From Protea cynaroides (Eukaryota; Streptophyta; Magnoliopsida; Proteales; Proteaceae), in contig CM053267.1 of NCBI GenBank assembly GCA_028583415.1, positions 52,838,914 to 52,902,913 of the forward strand: a stretch of DNA of 64,000 bases, written 5' to 3'. The position numbers were made by a program, and so were the translations under genes. A model generated the notes under the pieces. The model saw only the letters and a list, made by a program, of their open reading frames with translations. It was not told the DNA's origin and did not search any database. Below are positions 44,936 through 59,555 of the stretch, piece after piece; within the stretch, counting starts at the first letter, position 1, and each line of letters starts with the position of its first letter.

Positions 44936-47808
44936 TCATAGAGAACTTGCCAAAGGGAATACATATTCCAAAATCCCCATCAAATGCCAAGGATCAAGCC
45001 AAAATCTGGTACCTCTTCCATCCCCAATGATACCTTTAACCTTGATGCCCAATGGATGCTTGTACTTCATAAAGTTATGCTTGTACTTCATAATGTTATC
45101 TCCACAACCAAGAGCTTTTATCATAGCCCTTGCTGTCCAAAAAGATGTTTTTTTTAATCCACCTGACCCAAATGCTATCTTTCTTAGAAGCCACATTCCT
45201 TGTTTATGGATCCCTGCTAGATTCATATCTCCCAATCTTTTGACTCCCAGACCTCATTCACTCCTAGGGACACATATTCTTTTCCAGAAAGCATAACGAA
45301 TAATCTTTTTCAGATCTAGACCAACCCAAAAGAACCTGGCAAATAGAGCATTAATTTCCTCATAACACTGAATGGGATAGAGAAAATACCAGTCCAGTAA
45401 ATGTAAAATCACTGAAGCACTGAGTTTACAAGTTATACCATATATGTATGAGAAAGGAATTGAAACTTCCAACCCTCCAGATTCCTATGCATGGCATCCA
45501 GAATAGGCTTACACATCTCCACTAACAGCCTTCCTAAGAACAATGGGACTCCAAGTTACTTCATAGGCAGTATCATCTCTTGAAGATTGGACTTTGCCAT
45601 GACATCCAGCTTGGCCTAATGAGGGACCCCTCCCATAGCAATGAAAGATTTTGATCAATTGATGGACATGTTTGAAACCTCTACAAAAGTCTCCAGGCCC
45701 TTAAATATATTCTAAATAGAATTTCAATCTCCCTTAGAGAACAACATGAGGTCATTAGCAAAAATCAGTTTGGATAACATCAGCTCTTTATATTTTCTAG
45801 GGAGAATAATAACCATATTATCCACCTCATTATTAAAAGTGGAGTCAATCCTTTCATAGCAATGGTAAACAAGAAGGGGAACGGGGGGTCAACTCCCTGT
45901 CGAATACCCCTCCCTACTATGAAAAAACCAGCTGGACTATCATTGGTCAATATAGAGAACATTATTCAATCAATGCATTGTCTAACCCACTCTGCAAACA
46001 CCTTTGGGAATCCCATGGCCCTAATGACATCAATGATATAACCTCAGTCAATAGAAGCATAAGCCTTTTTAATGTCTACCTTGATCATAGCCATAGAAGG
46101 AGCTTTTTTTGTGGGTCATTCCTCTAAATATGTCATGGCATACCATGATATTATCAGCTATGGATCTGTCTTTGATGAAAGCTGATAAGACCTGAAAGAC
46201 TATATCATGGACAACATCTTTGATCCGGCATGTTAAAATTTTTTAACCAAATTTGTAAAGGAGAATGCATAATGCAATTGGCTTATACCTGACAAAATCT
46301 CCCACAACCTCATTCTTTGAAATAAGACAGATAAAAGTTGAATTGATTGACCTTCTAAAAAATCATAGTTGTAGTAACCTCCTCACTAACAATGGGCTAG
46401 CAATTCTTAAGAAATAAAGCATTGAAGTCATCAGGGCTATATCTTTGTCATTCCCCATGGCAAATATTATTCCTTTAATTTCCTCCTTTGAAACTTCTTT
46501 AATCAGCTCCCTCCTCTCCCCCTCATAAATCTGGTTGCTGAAGCTGAGATTGGAGATCCGATTTCTAGATGATGAGTAATTTTTTCCAAACTGGTCTTTC
46601 AACTAGTTAACTTCCTTCCTTTTTTATTCGAGTTGGATCCCTGTCATCTCATTGTTATCATCTCTGATAGTCACAATATTGTGATGCTGTCTACTTTTAA
46701 CAACTCTATGAAAATACCAAATTGTTAGCATCTCCCAGCTTTAGCCATTTCATCTTGGACTTTTGCTGGAGCATGGCCTCCTCAAATCATAGAGCTTTCC
46801 TCAAGTCTTCCTTAGTATCCTTCTCTCTCTCAGCTAACTGTGGATTGAAGGGGTTATCCATAACCATTTGATAAATGGTCTGCAGAGGGTCTTCCAGAGT
46901 CTTCACTGAGCTACAACGATTACCAAAGTTAGATTTGTTCCACTCTTTAAGGGTAGCCTTAACATTCTTCAATTTATAGGCAACCATTAGAAGAGGGTTA
47001 CTAATGTTATCTGGACCTCCCACCATGCTTTGTCAACTATCTCCATGAACCTAGGGTTTTTTGTCTAGAAGTTGTAGAACTTGAATGTTTTAGGGCCAAA
47101 CTAGGTATCTCGTCCACAGTCAAATGGAAAGGATAGTGATTCAAAATCCCCTTAAGTAGAAGGTTGGCCTCAGAAGCTCTGAACCTATCAATCCATTGGC
47201 AGTTGACCAAACATCTGTCCTAGCTTACAATAGATTATTTTGTCCCCAATCTACTCATTACACAAAGTGAAGAGCTCTTCTGTACTCTTGATATCTCTTA
47301 GCCCATTCCTAGCCACACAGATAGTGAACTCTTTCGTAGCTTCTAGATCTAGGGGAAGCCCCCTATCCCACCATTATCTCTAATATGAATTTAACAATAT
47401 TGAAGTCCCCCAACAGCTCCCAGCAGGGACCCTGAGTCATAGTTCTAGCCTTACCCAGATCCTCCCATAAGGCCCTTCTTCCATGCAATGTGTAACAAAA
47501 CACTACCTGATTAGATACTTTAATGGTCACCTTGCGATGAATCATCTGGGCAGAGGATTTGAGGCAATCAACTCCCACCTTTGCCTAATCCCACCCCATG
47601 AGTATTCTAGTTGAACTTTCTCTTGAGAGATTATGACAGTACTTCCAGTCCCAAAGGTTCTCTTTACTACAGAGTCCAAGTTCTTCATCTTCAGCTTACT
47701 GTCAATAATAAAACATAAACTCAACTTGAATTTTGTAATCAACTTTTTCACTGCCTGCTGTTTGCAGGGGGTATTGAGCCCCTTAATATTGTAAGTTGTG
47801 AACATCAT
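44936..47808 (-). pseudogene. LINE (L1-type) ORF2 remnant
   Basis: Minus strand, in order: an endonuclease domain from 47808 (start MFTTYNIKGLN; GDFN motif near 47405); reverse transcriptase with KVDIKKAY near 46070 followed by an in-frame TGA; RGIRQG at about 45900; the catalytic box as FAND (45751-45762) where active elements have Y/FADD; and a C-terminal zf-RVT-like segment with TRFWLDPWH near 45010. Stops and frameshifts throughout plus the changed catalytic Asp make it inactive. The 3' end is missing. Confidence 0.85.
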
Positions 47809-48859
47809 GGTTACTTCTTGTCTTGGTTCCCCCTCCCTTTTCCTCTCTTGGATGCCATAATCTTCCTTTAAATATCATACTCTGGGCTCGGATCATAATC
47901 AACAACCTAGGTAATCCTACTATTATCCCACGGAGGCTTAAGATACTTAACTTCTAGCCCATTGCTAGGGGGATGATCACCAAGGGGGAGGGAAACAAAG
48001 GGGCCTACATCTGGTTCCTTTGCCCCCCCCCCCATTAGGAATTGTCATGAAAGACTGAGAATGGTGGGGAGGGTGTAGATGCTGGTTTGGCTAGTTAGGG
48101 AGGGACCACGGTGGGATAGGTCTGGGTTGAAGAAGAACGACCAGGGGCGAGGTGGGTTATGAGAATAGGGACCACTTGGGTTGGGTCAGGAGGTATGGGT
48201 ACACAAAAATATTGGTAGGGTTAGGGTGGGCCTTATGGGGTATCACATGTGCGGTCCTCGAGAGAAGGAAAGGGGCCCGATACTAGGGTTGGGTCTGGAA
48301 GAGGGGGGGGGGAATCGAGAAACATGTTCCAGGCTAGAACGAAAGCCAAGATTAGGAGAGGTACCGACCCCAGATCTAACCACAAGGTTGGAAATGAGGG
48401 AGGGTTAGTCTCGACGATGAAGGGAAGTTTCAGTCCATGTAGCCCAATTAGGGGGGGGGGGGCACTGAGTGGACTTCGCTTAGATCGGGTTCTGGTTATG
48501 GCGGTAGGTAGGGGACATGGGTTTAGGGTTATCGATGGTAGCATAGGGGTTAAGCATAGAAGAGGGAGGGCTCAACTGACGATTGACACCAGATGAGAAA
48601 TTCTTATAGAAAATGGGGGTTGAAAGGGGGCTGCATCCTTGATGATCTTGACAATACAGGTTTACAGCTCCTGCCTCTGATGCAACCCCAAGGGCAACCA
48701 TAATAGGCTCCACCAGATCTTATAGCACCTCAAAGGGATTGGCAAACAGCATTGGGATCGTCTGATTTCTCTCAACTGTTCCCACCAACCCTTTTCGGTG
48801 AACAGAGCTATCTCCTTCAATTTGCTTCATTCTTGGAATTATGATCCTTTCCTTAGACA

Positions 48860-50000
48860 AAGTGGCATTGCCACTATGGGGACTATTACACAGGGTATCT
48901 CCTTATCTTGGAGGAGGAGATTCAGCATCATCCCCTACTCCTCTGGCTAGGTTCCGGTTAGGCTTTTGACCTCCAGCAACCTCTCCTCCATGGTTCCTTT
49001 CCACAACTCCTTCATCTGTTCCTTTATTCCTTCTACCTACTCTCCTCTGCTGGTTTTGCACACCTAGACCTGATTCCCTTTGCAGTGGCATTTTAGAACA
49101 GTCCATGTTCTTATGGCCATATACCATGCAATGGGAACAACTATCGAGTATCCAATCATAGAATATTTTCTAAGAAAATGTATTACCTACATCATCCTAC
49201 AGCTTGACAGTATCCTTAAACTTGTACTTTGCTTAGCAATTAACCAAAATTCTTGCAAATGCAAGCCTTATTCTCAAGACCATGGTCCTATCTGCCTAGA
49301 ACGTTCTCCCAACATTGATCCAATCACCCCCAAAGCATTCCTACACTAGAGATGCAATGGGAAACTTGGTAGATTGATCCAAATAGGAACCTCTCTGACC
49401 CCATTGATGTGGAGTACGAGGTCTCTCCTCCAAGGCTTAACATAGAAAGGCTTGTTGCAACGCCCTCTCATAGTCATCCAATTCCAAGAACTTTAATAGG
49501 AAGATGCCATCAATCAACTGGAACATCTCCATGCCCTCTTTACGGTATGTCGAACAAATATGAATCCTGATTTTCTTCCTATGAAGAACCTTACAAGGCC
49601 TTACTCATATGTGCAGCATGCAAGGAAACTTGCTCACCTAAACAAAGTCCAATCACTTCTCAATCTTCCTCCGAGTAAGGCTTGGATGTGTATTCCAGTG
49701 TTACATCTATCTCTTCCTCATTAGCTCCTTCAAACAACTTTCTACTCCAAGTAGCATTTCTGGATTCATGATTCTCTCCTCCCTCTACATCTTGACTACT
49801 CGAGGCCACTCCAACTCTCTCAGGGCTGAGCTTACCTTCTTCCATCTCTTCCTCCCTTCCCTAAAAAATTTAGAGGTAACGGGAGGTTAATCCTCATGTT
49901 TCATTATGGCGGAAGGAGAACCAGTTTTTATGTGCCAGCCACCATAATCAAACCAGAGTATCAGTTCTAGAGCCAAGGCCATCCCCTTCGAGACCTCTGA
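48860..50000 (-). pseudogene. LINE ORF1 remnant with CCHC zinc knuckle
   Basis: At 49098-49139 (minus) the knuckle CSHCMVYGHKNMDC is intact (C-x2-C-x4-H-x4-C). The rest of ORF1 upstream is broken by stops and frameshifts. Plant L1 ORF1 proteins usually have a DUF4283-like domain before this knuckle; I cannot read it reliably here. G-rich runs at 48018-48480 lie between ORF1 and ORF2. The copy at 15955-17200 is its relative. Confidence 0.65.
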
Positions 50001-50129
50001 GCAGCCAACCCGCAATCTGGCACTCTAACTGCCCACCGAAAAACTAGCACCCAGATCTAGCAAGAAAAACCAGCAATAAGGACAAAGACTTAACTGACCT
50101 CCTACTTAGTTGCAGATATCATGTTCTTG

Positions 50130-51066
50130 CTTCGACTATGAAGATCTCAAGTCCAGTGACAATATGCTGTATTTCCTTCCTATTGATTGAGAAATATCCC
50201 GAGATTTATCGTATCCTAGTATATACCTTTGATATGTACACTTCTGGATGTATGCTTTCGGGTTTATCGCATGTATATTTTTTACTTTATGTGTTCAGAG
50301 GAATTGCTTCTTTATGGGGTTTGGTTTTATGCTCATATATTTTCAAAGAGGCTTTTGTTTATTCTAATCTTGTTTTTTCGGGATCGCAATGATGAGCATG
50401 ATCTTTTAAATAATGAATTTTTGAGTTTTTTTTTTCGGATTTTTTTCATGTCGATTGTTGTATATGCCTTGAGGGTCTTCCTTTAAATTTGGAACGGTTT
50501 CGATTTCAATTTTTTGAATATGATACAAGACTACTAGTACAGAATTTACACCTTTAATCAGGAATTCAGGATACATATATAACAGGGAGACGTATGTCCA
50601 AGCGACCAGCAGGGATTGGAAAGGCATCTCTAAATGAATGGTTATTTTTGTCACATGGAAAAGTGGCAAGGCAATTTTGATGTTTGGGTATCTAGAGAAT
50701 GTTATGGATTAATCAATTGTAAATTTCGAAAACTAATTCAATCAAATACCCTTTAGCGTAGCACTTTTATACAGTCTTGGATTTTCTCAAGTAATACTTT
50801 GCCACTTAAATTCTTATGAAGGGGTCAAAGCCTTATAGGACCATTGGCTTTGCCCAAATATGTCCATAAATTTTTTACTCATCTGAACTACTCATGACGA
50901 GGTCAAAGTAACATGGCTGAGTTACCAACTCAAGCATAATTTTTAATCATTTTACGTTGTCTAAAGCCCAAATTTCACTGCCACGTAGGGCCATCCTGTC
51001 TTGCTTATATATCGATTTACAAATTTTAGTTAGGACCATCCTCTCTTGCTTATACATCAATTTACA
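50130..51066. repeat. block sequence shared with 17240-18171
   Basis: Counterpart of the segment before PKS2. Ends in two units of the 70-75 base minisatellite; here it runs straight into the CACTA remnant, because the Mutator-like element seen at 18172 is absent. Confidence 0.6.
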
Positions 51067-51110
51067 AATGTTAGCTAATATGTCATATGTCCTCATCAAG
51101 GTAAGGCCAT

Positions 51111-51776
<666 letters not shown>

Positions 51777-51859
51777 AGCTGTCCATCGAACAGGCTGGGA
51801 TGAGTCCAATGGACAATTGGCCGATTGGGCGACAAGTGCTGATCTTTTTTCAAAAGTCA

Positions 51860-52070
51860 TTGCAACATAGGACCATCTTTCTCTCATATATATATCAATT
51901 TACAAAATTTAGCTATAACGTCATTTCATTACGACTTAGGACCATCCTCTCTTGCTTATATGTTAATTTACAAATTTAGTTAGTATGTCATTTAATACGA
52001 CATAGGGACATCCTCTCTTACTTATATATCAATTAACAAATTTTACTTAATATGTTAGAATATGTTAGAA
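51860..52070. repeat. minisatellite, unit about 75 bases, before PKS4
   Basis: Three degenerate units (GGACCATCCTCTCTTGCTTAT, ATCAATTTACAAA, TAGTATGTCATTT). Same array as 20400-20560 before PKS2; originally one array with the units left of the CACTA insertion. Confidence 0.6.
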
Positions 52071-53039
52071 TTAAATTTTATCCAAATTCCTTTTTTTTTT
52101 TGGGTATGAAAATAGGCTTATTCATTCAGCCATGTTGTACACAAGGATGACAGTCCTCAAATATCTTGAATCCATCAATTGGAATTAAGCCAAATGAAAC
52201 GTAATAACTAAACGAAACAAAACAGGACAGACAAAATATATATGTGACAAAACCACTTTTTCTGGAGTAATCAAAATGGCCAAAATCTATTTTCAGTGAG
52301 ATTAGTTTTGGGATTTCTTAAAAAAAGAAAAGAAGAAGAAAAATAGGATTGTGGTGTAATTTAAAAAAAAAAAAAAATTTGAAGAAGATAAATTTGCTTA
52401 GGAGAGAGTAATCAATTGGAGGGAATCATAAGAGAATTTGAAAAAAAAAAGAAAAAAAAAAAGAGAATGAATTTGATAATATAAAAAAATTATTACGGAA
52501 TAATTAGAACAAGGGGAATTGAAGGTACTGTTGACCGTCCTGACTGTCGTGCATAGATAGTTTTTTGATGTGTTTTGGTCAATTCTATTTTAAAAGTTTA
52601 GGGATAGTTTCTGACATTTCTTAAATAAGGAATTGAATAGTAATGATTTTTTTTAATGCTTAAATGATTGGTTGTTAATTGTCATGTAAAAGATTCAATT
52701 TACATCTTTGACCACAAGCTTCATCTTTAAAACAAATATTAATAGTTTATAAATTTTTTAATTTCCTTTTTAAAAATATTTTCTCTTCTTTTCCTCCAAA
52801 GTCCTAGGAATAACATGAAGTCGAAAGAGATGTCCTATGCAAGATAAACAAGAAGAGTCAAATTAAAGGTGGTAAAATAAAAGATGATGAAGGATGAATC
52901 TCCTTAAAATAATGAATGCTACCCATGATGCATGTATATGATTGCATTATTTTTAACGTCTGAACATGGGCTGCACGTCTATAAAATAAATTAATCAAAT
53001 GATTGCGTTATTATTAACGTCCATCAAGGCTTCTTTCAG

Positions 53040-53047
53040 TATAAATA
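53040..53047 (+). promoter_or_regulatory. PKS4 TATA box
   Basis: TATAAATA 127 bases before the ATG. Its upstream 0.6 kb has no MITE, so it is the best reference for the ancestral promoter. Confidence 0.75.
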
Positions 53048-53166
53048 CCCATGCATTGGCTCAGTTACTTCATCGATCATCGCTTGCTCCAAGTTAATCT
53101 TTATTCTTGTTTCCTGTCTTCGACAATCTTGCGATTGCCTCAGGACAGCAAAGCAAAAAAGCAGCA

Positions 53167-54534
53167 ATGGGATCTGCTGGATATATCTATGAAACAGAAC
53201 GTTCCAAGGGACCAGCCACCGTGCTGGCCATCGGCACTGCAAATCCATCGCATGTAGTAGCCCAGCCTGATTTCCCCGACTTCTACTTCAAAAACGCCAA
53301 CTGTGATCACAAGACTGAGTTGAAAGAGAAGTTTAGAAGAATGTGTAAGTATTATATATCTCTTCCAAGTTACATATTTGATTTGATTTGGAGTTTATAC
53401 TTGAATACTATTTGAAAGAGCACATCAAAGTAAACACAAATGATATCCCCAAAAGATTCCTTTTTTGGTATCTATGTTTTTTTTTTCCAACCGAACTGAT
53501 CGAAAATCTCTTTGATTGTTGAAACAGGTGATAGATCGACAATCCAAAAACGCTACATCCACCTTACAGGTGAAATGATCAGAGAGAATATCGAATTCCA
53601 AGATGCCACGTCTATATCAATTGACAAACGCCAAGATATTACTGTGGAAGGGGTACCTAAGTTGGCCGTGGAAGCCGTATCAAAAGCCATTGACGAGTGG
53701 GGCCAGCCCAAATCAAGGATCACACACCTTATATTCACCACCATTTCTAGCGTCGATGCACCCGGTGCTGACTTCCAGCTCATTAGACTCCTTGGCCTTT
53801 CCCCCACTGTTCAACGTGTGATGATGTATCATCTTGGCTGCTACGGTGGTGGCTCTGTGCTCCGTGTTGCCAAAGACCTAGCCGAGAGTCATAAAGGTGC
53901 TCGTGTACTCGTTGTTTGCTCAGAGTTGTGCTCCATTACTGGCTTCAAAGCCCCCGATGAGAACGATTTGCATGCCCTACTTGGGTTGGGAATCTTTGCA
54001 GACGGTGCAGCAGCTATGATAATTGGTGCAGACCCTGACACATCAATCGAACGCCCATTGTTCCAGCTCATCTCAACAGGATCTCGGGTTCTCCCAGACT
54101 CAGGTGACATGGTTGCAGGCCACACACGCCAAGGTGGTCTTTCAATCAGCTTATCTAGAGATGTGCCCAAAACCATCTGTGCGAATATTGAGAAGTGCAT
54201 GGAGGAATCATTGAGCAAATTTGGCATTACCGATTTGAACTCCATTTTCTGGATAAGCCACCCTGGTGGGCCTGCAATTTTGGACTTGATCGAAAAGACA
54301 CTTGGCTTGAAGGAAGAGAAACTAAAGCCGTCGAGGAAAGTGTTGGCTGAGTATGGTAACATGTCAAGCCCTACAGTATTCTTCATTATGGATGAGATGC
54401 GGAAGAAGTCTATGGTAGAAGGGAAAACCACGACCGGTGATGGGTTTGAGTGGGGTGTGCTAGTAGCATTTGGACCAGGTCTGACTGTCGAGTCAGTTGT
54501 GATGCGTAGCATCCCTACCGTTTCAGCTCATTGA
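53167..54534 (+). CDS. type III polyketide synthase, CHS-like, copy 4
   Basis: Exons 53167-53344 and 53528-54534, with a 183-base intron in the Cys60 codon; 394 residues, all key residues as in copy 1. Its one special change is Glu100 (Val or Ile in the others). Pro34 and Gly262 are shared with copy 2, while silent sites and intron text pair it with copy 3. Reading frame, splice sites, TATA and AATAAA are intact. The 3' UTR has a 20-base duplication (GTTTAGGCCTACACAA occurs twice in part). Same inferred reaction: condensation of malonyl-CoA units on a CoA starter in the cytosol. The starter and ring-closure type cannot be read from the sequence. Confidence 0.95.
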
Positions 54535-54774
54535 ACTCAAAATTTTAGGCCTACACAAGTTTAGGCCTACACAAATGAAAATTTGTGAACAATCTCATCC
54601 TTATGCAAAAAAGAAGTCTCAATGTCTGATCATAGCTTAGTGGATATTGTTGGGATCACCTATTTATGTGATGTTGTTGTGTTTTGGGTATCAGTATTTG
54701 GTCCTTGCTCTGAAAGGCCAAAGGCTCTCTTTCTTGGATTTAGGCAGTTGTAATATTTTTCCTTCTGCTCGTTG

Positions 54775-54780
54775 AATAAA
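54775..54780 (+). terminator. PKS4 poly(A) signal
   Basis: AATAAA about 240 bases after the stop, conserved with the sister genes. Confidence 0.65.
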
Positions 54781-55012
54781 ATTCTATGTTGAATTCTCTC
54801 CAGAAAATAATATTAGAAAATAATATTAGTTGAAAATGTTAGAAGGTGCTACTGAATTAAAATACGGGATCCTCTTTATTTTTGGCTTGTTGATGAGTTG
54901 AATGACATTTAAATTTTTTTTTCCCTTGGTAGGTAACAATGTCTAATTTGGGTGGACCATATCAATCGTATAACTCACAATATATAGGTTTTTTTTTACC
55001 CCATTGGTTTTC

Positions 55013-55253
55013 GGATCCACATCCTCTCCCGCCTGAGTTTGCGGGAGACTTGGCAGCCTGGATGGATGGCCGCCACTTGGCTCTCGGGTGAATCTGAGCC
55101 CTCCATCCAAGCCGACACCCCTGTTGGCTCAGCTTGTCGACTGGGGTGTCGGCTCGGATGGAAGGCTCAGATCCACCCGAGAGCCAGGTGGCGACCATCC
55201 ATCCGGGCCGCCAAGGTTCCCGCCTGAGTTCAGGCGGGAGAGGATTTCTATAC
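55013..55253. mobile_element. Mutator-like foldback MITE, copy 2
   Basis: A 241-base GC-rich hairpin, close relative of 21177-21419, flanked by the exact 9-base repeat TTGGTTTTC (55004-55012, 55254-55262). It lies 0.5 kb after the PKS4 stop, at a place with no counterpart insert after PKS1-3. Confidence 0.9.
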
Positions 55254-55379
55254 TTGGTTTTCAGTAGTAGTTCATGCAATTCAAACTGTTCCCCTTTCCA
55301 AAGAATTTATAATGTCGTAGAGACATATGGAAAGCTCGTTGAATTTATATAACTAGGTGATGATAGGGACAATATGCCC

Positions 55380-56282
55380 AATGAATTTACGTTTAGAAAA
55401 AAATGTCAAAAACCCTAGTATGATCCAATCTCTCACCAATCCATGTGAAAAGAGTGTTGGATGACTAGGGAAAGACTTCCTTGAGTCTCTAGAGGCTGCC
55501 ACATGACGGATAAGACCTATCTCGTGATGTTGAGAGAATCGAGCGGATTTTGAAGTGTTTTGAAAAGCAAAAAGTTCTTCCTGGGTCGACTCTAGAATTG
55601 ATATCGTCAACGTCGACATTGATGGACGGTCGATTAACCCTAGGTTGGGGTCGGCTAAATTCGAGCCTTGGTTGATGACTCAGGTCTCCCACTTAAAGAT
55701 CTGGGGCCAAGCCTTTTTGAACTAATTCGTTTTGGCCTGGGCCACTCCTAGCCCCCTCAGATTGGATCTAGGTCTATCCTTGTTTGCATTAGAACCAGGC
55801 CAGGTCGGTGACTTAAAAGTTGTAATGGCTGTATCTTTAGATTTCGAACTCCGATTGAGGGAATTTCAGCTCCGTTTTGAAGCTCCCATGAATACTAGGT
55901 CACTGTGACGTTATCTCATCCTAGGGAAAAGTTGACCTTTAGGCTTGACCAAGTCAACTCATAGTTAGGGGTATTTGGTTATTTTGAACAATGTGGCCAA
56001 ATCTTAGAAATGGCACACAGAGCGGGTGTGATGACATTGTTTTTTCATCCTCTCTTTCAAGCAAAAAGCAAAATTTTTGTAGAAGATCAAAAGCTTTCGC
56101 CTTATGATCTTGTCCATCCATACCAATGGATGGCAAATTCTGGAGTCGCCACCTAGATAAGGTCTTCATCCTATAAGTTGTCTCTCACTTAGAGAGACGT
56201 TATTGACTACAGATTTAATGGATTGGCTTTTGGTCTTACAGGAGGATGGATAAGTGTCAAGTTAGGAATTCGGAAGGTATTT
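55380..56282 (+). repeat. PKS downstream repeat, copy 4, left part
   Basis: Same landmarks as after the other genes, broken near 56283 by a 3.5 kb insert and resuming at about 59800-61100. Confidence 0.65.
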
Positions 56283-58521
56283 ATTCGGAGAAAAAACCAA
56301 GATTAGGGTGGCTCCTGAAAACACACGATGACCCCTGTTTTGTGAGATTTGGCTCCCGCAAAAACACGATAACCCCACGAAAGTGCTGTTCGCCATTGTT
56401 ATCTCCTGCGAAGGTGCTGTCCGCCATTGTTCTTCCGTTGAAGACGAAGGTGCTGTTCGATCTCTTTGCGAAGGTGAATTTCATGTTCTCTCTCTCTCTC
56501 TCACTCTGAAGACGAAGCTGCTGTTCGAAGGTCTGTTCATGTTCTCTCTCTCCCAAGATCCCTTTGATTGCCAGGTAATGTTCTTCCCTTCTCTTTCTCT
56601 CTGCGATTTCAGGTTAGGTATATTTAATTTTTTTTCTAATCGGCTTATTTGTCATGGTATTTTCTAGAGTTTTCCTGATCATGTTATTTCTCTCACTCCT
56701 CTGCGAAGATCCCTTTGATTGTGCCAGGTAATGTTGTTTCCTTTTTCTCTTTCTCTCTGCAAGGTAGGGTTTTGGGCTTTGCTTCTGGTTTTTATTTTAT
56801 TTTATTTTATTTTTTATTTTTTAACAAGACACTAGCTTGAGTTCAGCACCTTGGTTTCATCTCTTCCTAGACGTCTGACTTTCAAGATTCTGATATTGGT
56901 TAATAGATCTGCTAAAAGGTTAAATCATTTCATTCAACCAGAATTTCAGTCTGATTTGTCTATTGGATTGAAAGATATTTAATTTCTCCTATTCTGTCCA
57001 TGTTCTATTCTATCGATCCTGGACTGTTAGTGTGGTTCAGCAGTAGCCTCCAATGCACCGGATATAGTATTTATTGATAATTTTTTCTCATTATTTTTTA
57101 AGCTCGTGGAAAGCTTGTTTATATATAATTTGTGTCTCTGTAGAAATGTTTTGTTTGTAGCATCAGAAATTTTCTTATCCTTGTTTGAAGTTATGCCTAA
57201 TGCTAAGAGCTTGTATATGCATTCTATTTCTTTGAGAATAGGTTTTTAGCATGGATAATGTGAATGTTATTTCCACGTTAAAAATCTACATGGAATTCAG
57301 AATATCAATATTAAGAATACTAGAATTTTTCTATCTTTTAACAATTAATTCACAATGTCTCTAAAATATGTCAAATTAATAAAATTCATCCTATTCAATT
57401 CAATAATGCATTAAAAAACATAGTACAAAGAAAATAAAAATATAAAAATCACACAGTTAAATACGTTTTTTTATGTGAATTTTATAGACTTGTTCCATGA
57501 TGGTGCATTTAAATAACAGTTCTATTTTGATTTGCAGAATAGAGCAAAAGTCGTCTACATATTCTTCTTGGAGGTATATGTGCTTTGACACTTGTGATCT
57601 TCCTCCGCTTTGTAAGCTAGTTTAGGTTGTTTATTCCACAGTTGTCAAGCAGTGATTAATTTAAGTTGTTCTAATTAGTTTTCCATTTCTAACTCCATGG
57701 TTGACTCTTTATATGAAATACCTCTTCTTAAAATTAAAGAATCAGATTTTCAGAATATAGGGACAAGAAATAATAGGGCAGAAACCAAATGTAGAACTAA
57801 ATTAGGAAATTGGGTTTAGATCTGAAACTAAAGTTAAAATCAAACTCTGAGCAAGAGTTGAATGAGTACGTTAACTCATAAACAAACAAAAAGAAGATGA
57901 AGATGGAGAAAGAAAATTTATTTAATGGGAAAAAAATGAAGTGGAGAAGATAGAATGAACTTCACTAATATTAGAGAAATGAGGGTAAAATCTGACTCGA
58001 CATGTTTTGGAGCAAACAAAATATTAAGACATATTCTACAGACCAATAAAAAAAAAAAAAAAAAAAATAGTGTTGGATAAAAGAATATAAATAAATTGTT
58101 GGAGAGACTAGTAATTGGCTAAGTTGTGGACACAACCAACAGCTCAAGCAGAGAGCTGACTCATAAAACTAGAATTGTGGGTGTTTACATCCTTATATAA
58201 GACAATCCATTGACTTTCTGTAAGATTCCTAAAACTTACAATCAGTTGACTCTTTCACAGTCAACAACTGGACAGCAGATAATTGACTGTCTTTAAGTAA
58301 TAAACTAGCAATAAGAATCTCACCTTTACTCACAATACAAATGGACCAACTCAGCATTTACAACCTAAACTCCCTTTAGACAATATACTGGGCCCCAAAT
58401 TTAAACAATGTTTATTAAAGAAAAATGAGAGTTCAAAACTTATTCAATGCTGCCCAACCTATGAAAGTACAACTGTACAATACATCGAGCTACAAAATTA
58501 AAATTTCAAGGACCTTGGCTG
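56283..58521. other. left part of a 3.5 kb insert, no supported gene
   Basis: 56360-56580 carries a degenerate tandem repeat with GAAGACGAAG-GCTGTTCG units and CT-rich runs, looking like a transcribed leader. A possible small exon (TTTGCAG at about 57536, then GTATATG near 57573) has no convincing frame. A18-type run near 58050. The left end of the insert has no recognisable terminus. Confidence 0.35.
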
Positions 58522-58959
58522 ATGTTATTGTTGCAAAAATTAAATAAAGAGATTATTTGGGATAGATATCCGATTCTCCGTGGTTACATGATGCCGTTTA
58601 AAGGGGATATATACCATTTGCATGATTATCAGAGAATCGGACGACAACCTAGAACCGCCAAGGAAATGTTCAATCATAGACATTTTTCCTTAAGGAATGT
58701 CATTGAACGAGCATTCGGGGTATTGAAAGCTAGGTTCGAAATTTTGAAATTAATGCCATCATATCCATTGAAGATTCAATGCGTCATTGTTATTGTATGT
58801 TGTGCTCTACATAATTTCATTAAAGATGAGCAAATTATCGACGCAACATTTAATGAACTAGGTGAATTTGATGCCTTGGTACCCGATCAAGATAAGGATC
58901 ATGTTCAATTGCTGGGTGATATGGTGGTTGAAGACACTAATAATTTGATTTACAATTGA
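58522..58959 (+). pseudogene. PIF/Harbinger transposase (DDE_Tnp_4/HARBI1-like), C-terminal fragment
   Basis: 145 codons. Residues from about 18 (YPILRGYMMPFKGDIYHL) align with the part after the second catalytic Asp of PIF transposases. HRHFSLRNVIERAFGVLKAR carries the last catalytic Glu, followed by CCALHNFIKDEQ. The N-terminal two thirds with both Asp residues are missing, so it is not active. The host gene ALP1 has the same fold, but the position in an insert ending in PIF-type sequence favours transposon origin. Confidence 0.85.
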
Positions 58960-59555
58960 AATGATATGTACTATCTTTAAATTTACTTTAACCCAGGATT
59001 GTGTTATGCACTTTATCATCAAAATACAATTGTTACTTTGAGTATGATGTTATTAATTAATTTATATATTTTTTTAATTGCTATGTGGCACCTAATTTTT
59101 TTAACTTTAAAGAAATATGGTTGACAATATTCCACCAAGGTGTGTTTGTGGAAAAGGGTGAATGGTAATTCAAACTTATGTACGAAGAAAATCTCGGACA
59201 ACAGTTATAGACATGTCCAATAAAGCCAGGATCATGCAAAGGTTTTTTCTTGGGTGGATGAATATAATGGAATTGAAGCATCACTATCTCAGTCCATTAA
59301 AGATTTGATGTTGACTAGAGACACTCACCATGTGCATCATGAAGTGCATGTAGACTATTCATATTTATACCCTACATACAGGGTCATTGTGTTCTTATCA
59401 GTTTGGATTCTTTTGCTAACATGTTTTGTTGTTTACACATTGTGCATGGTGTATTGAGGTCATTTGTAATGAATGTAGCACGATTTTAAGAAGGAAAACT
59501 TTCTATTATATGTATTTTAACTTGGACCATATAAATGAATGGCTGGCTTGTAGTT

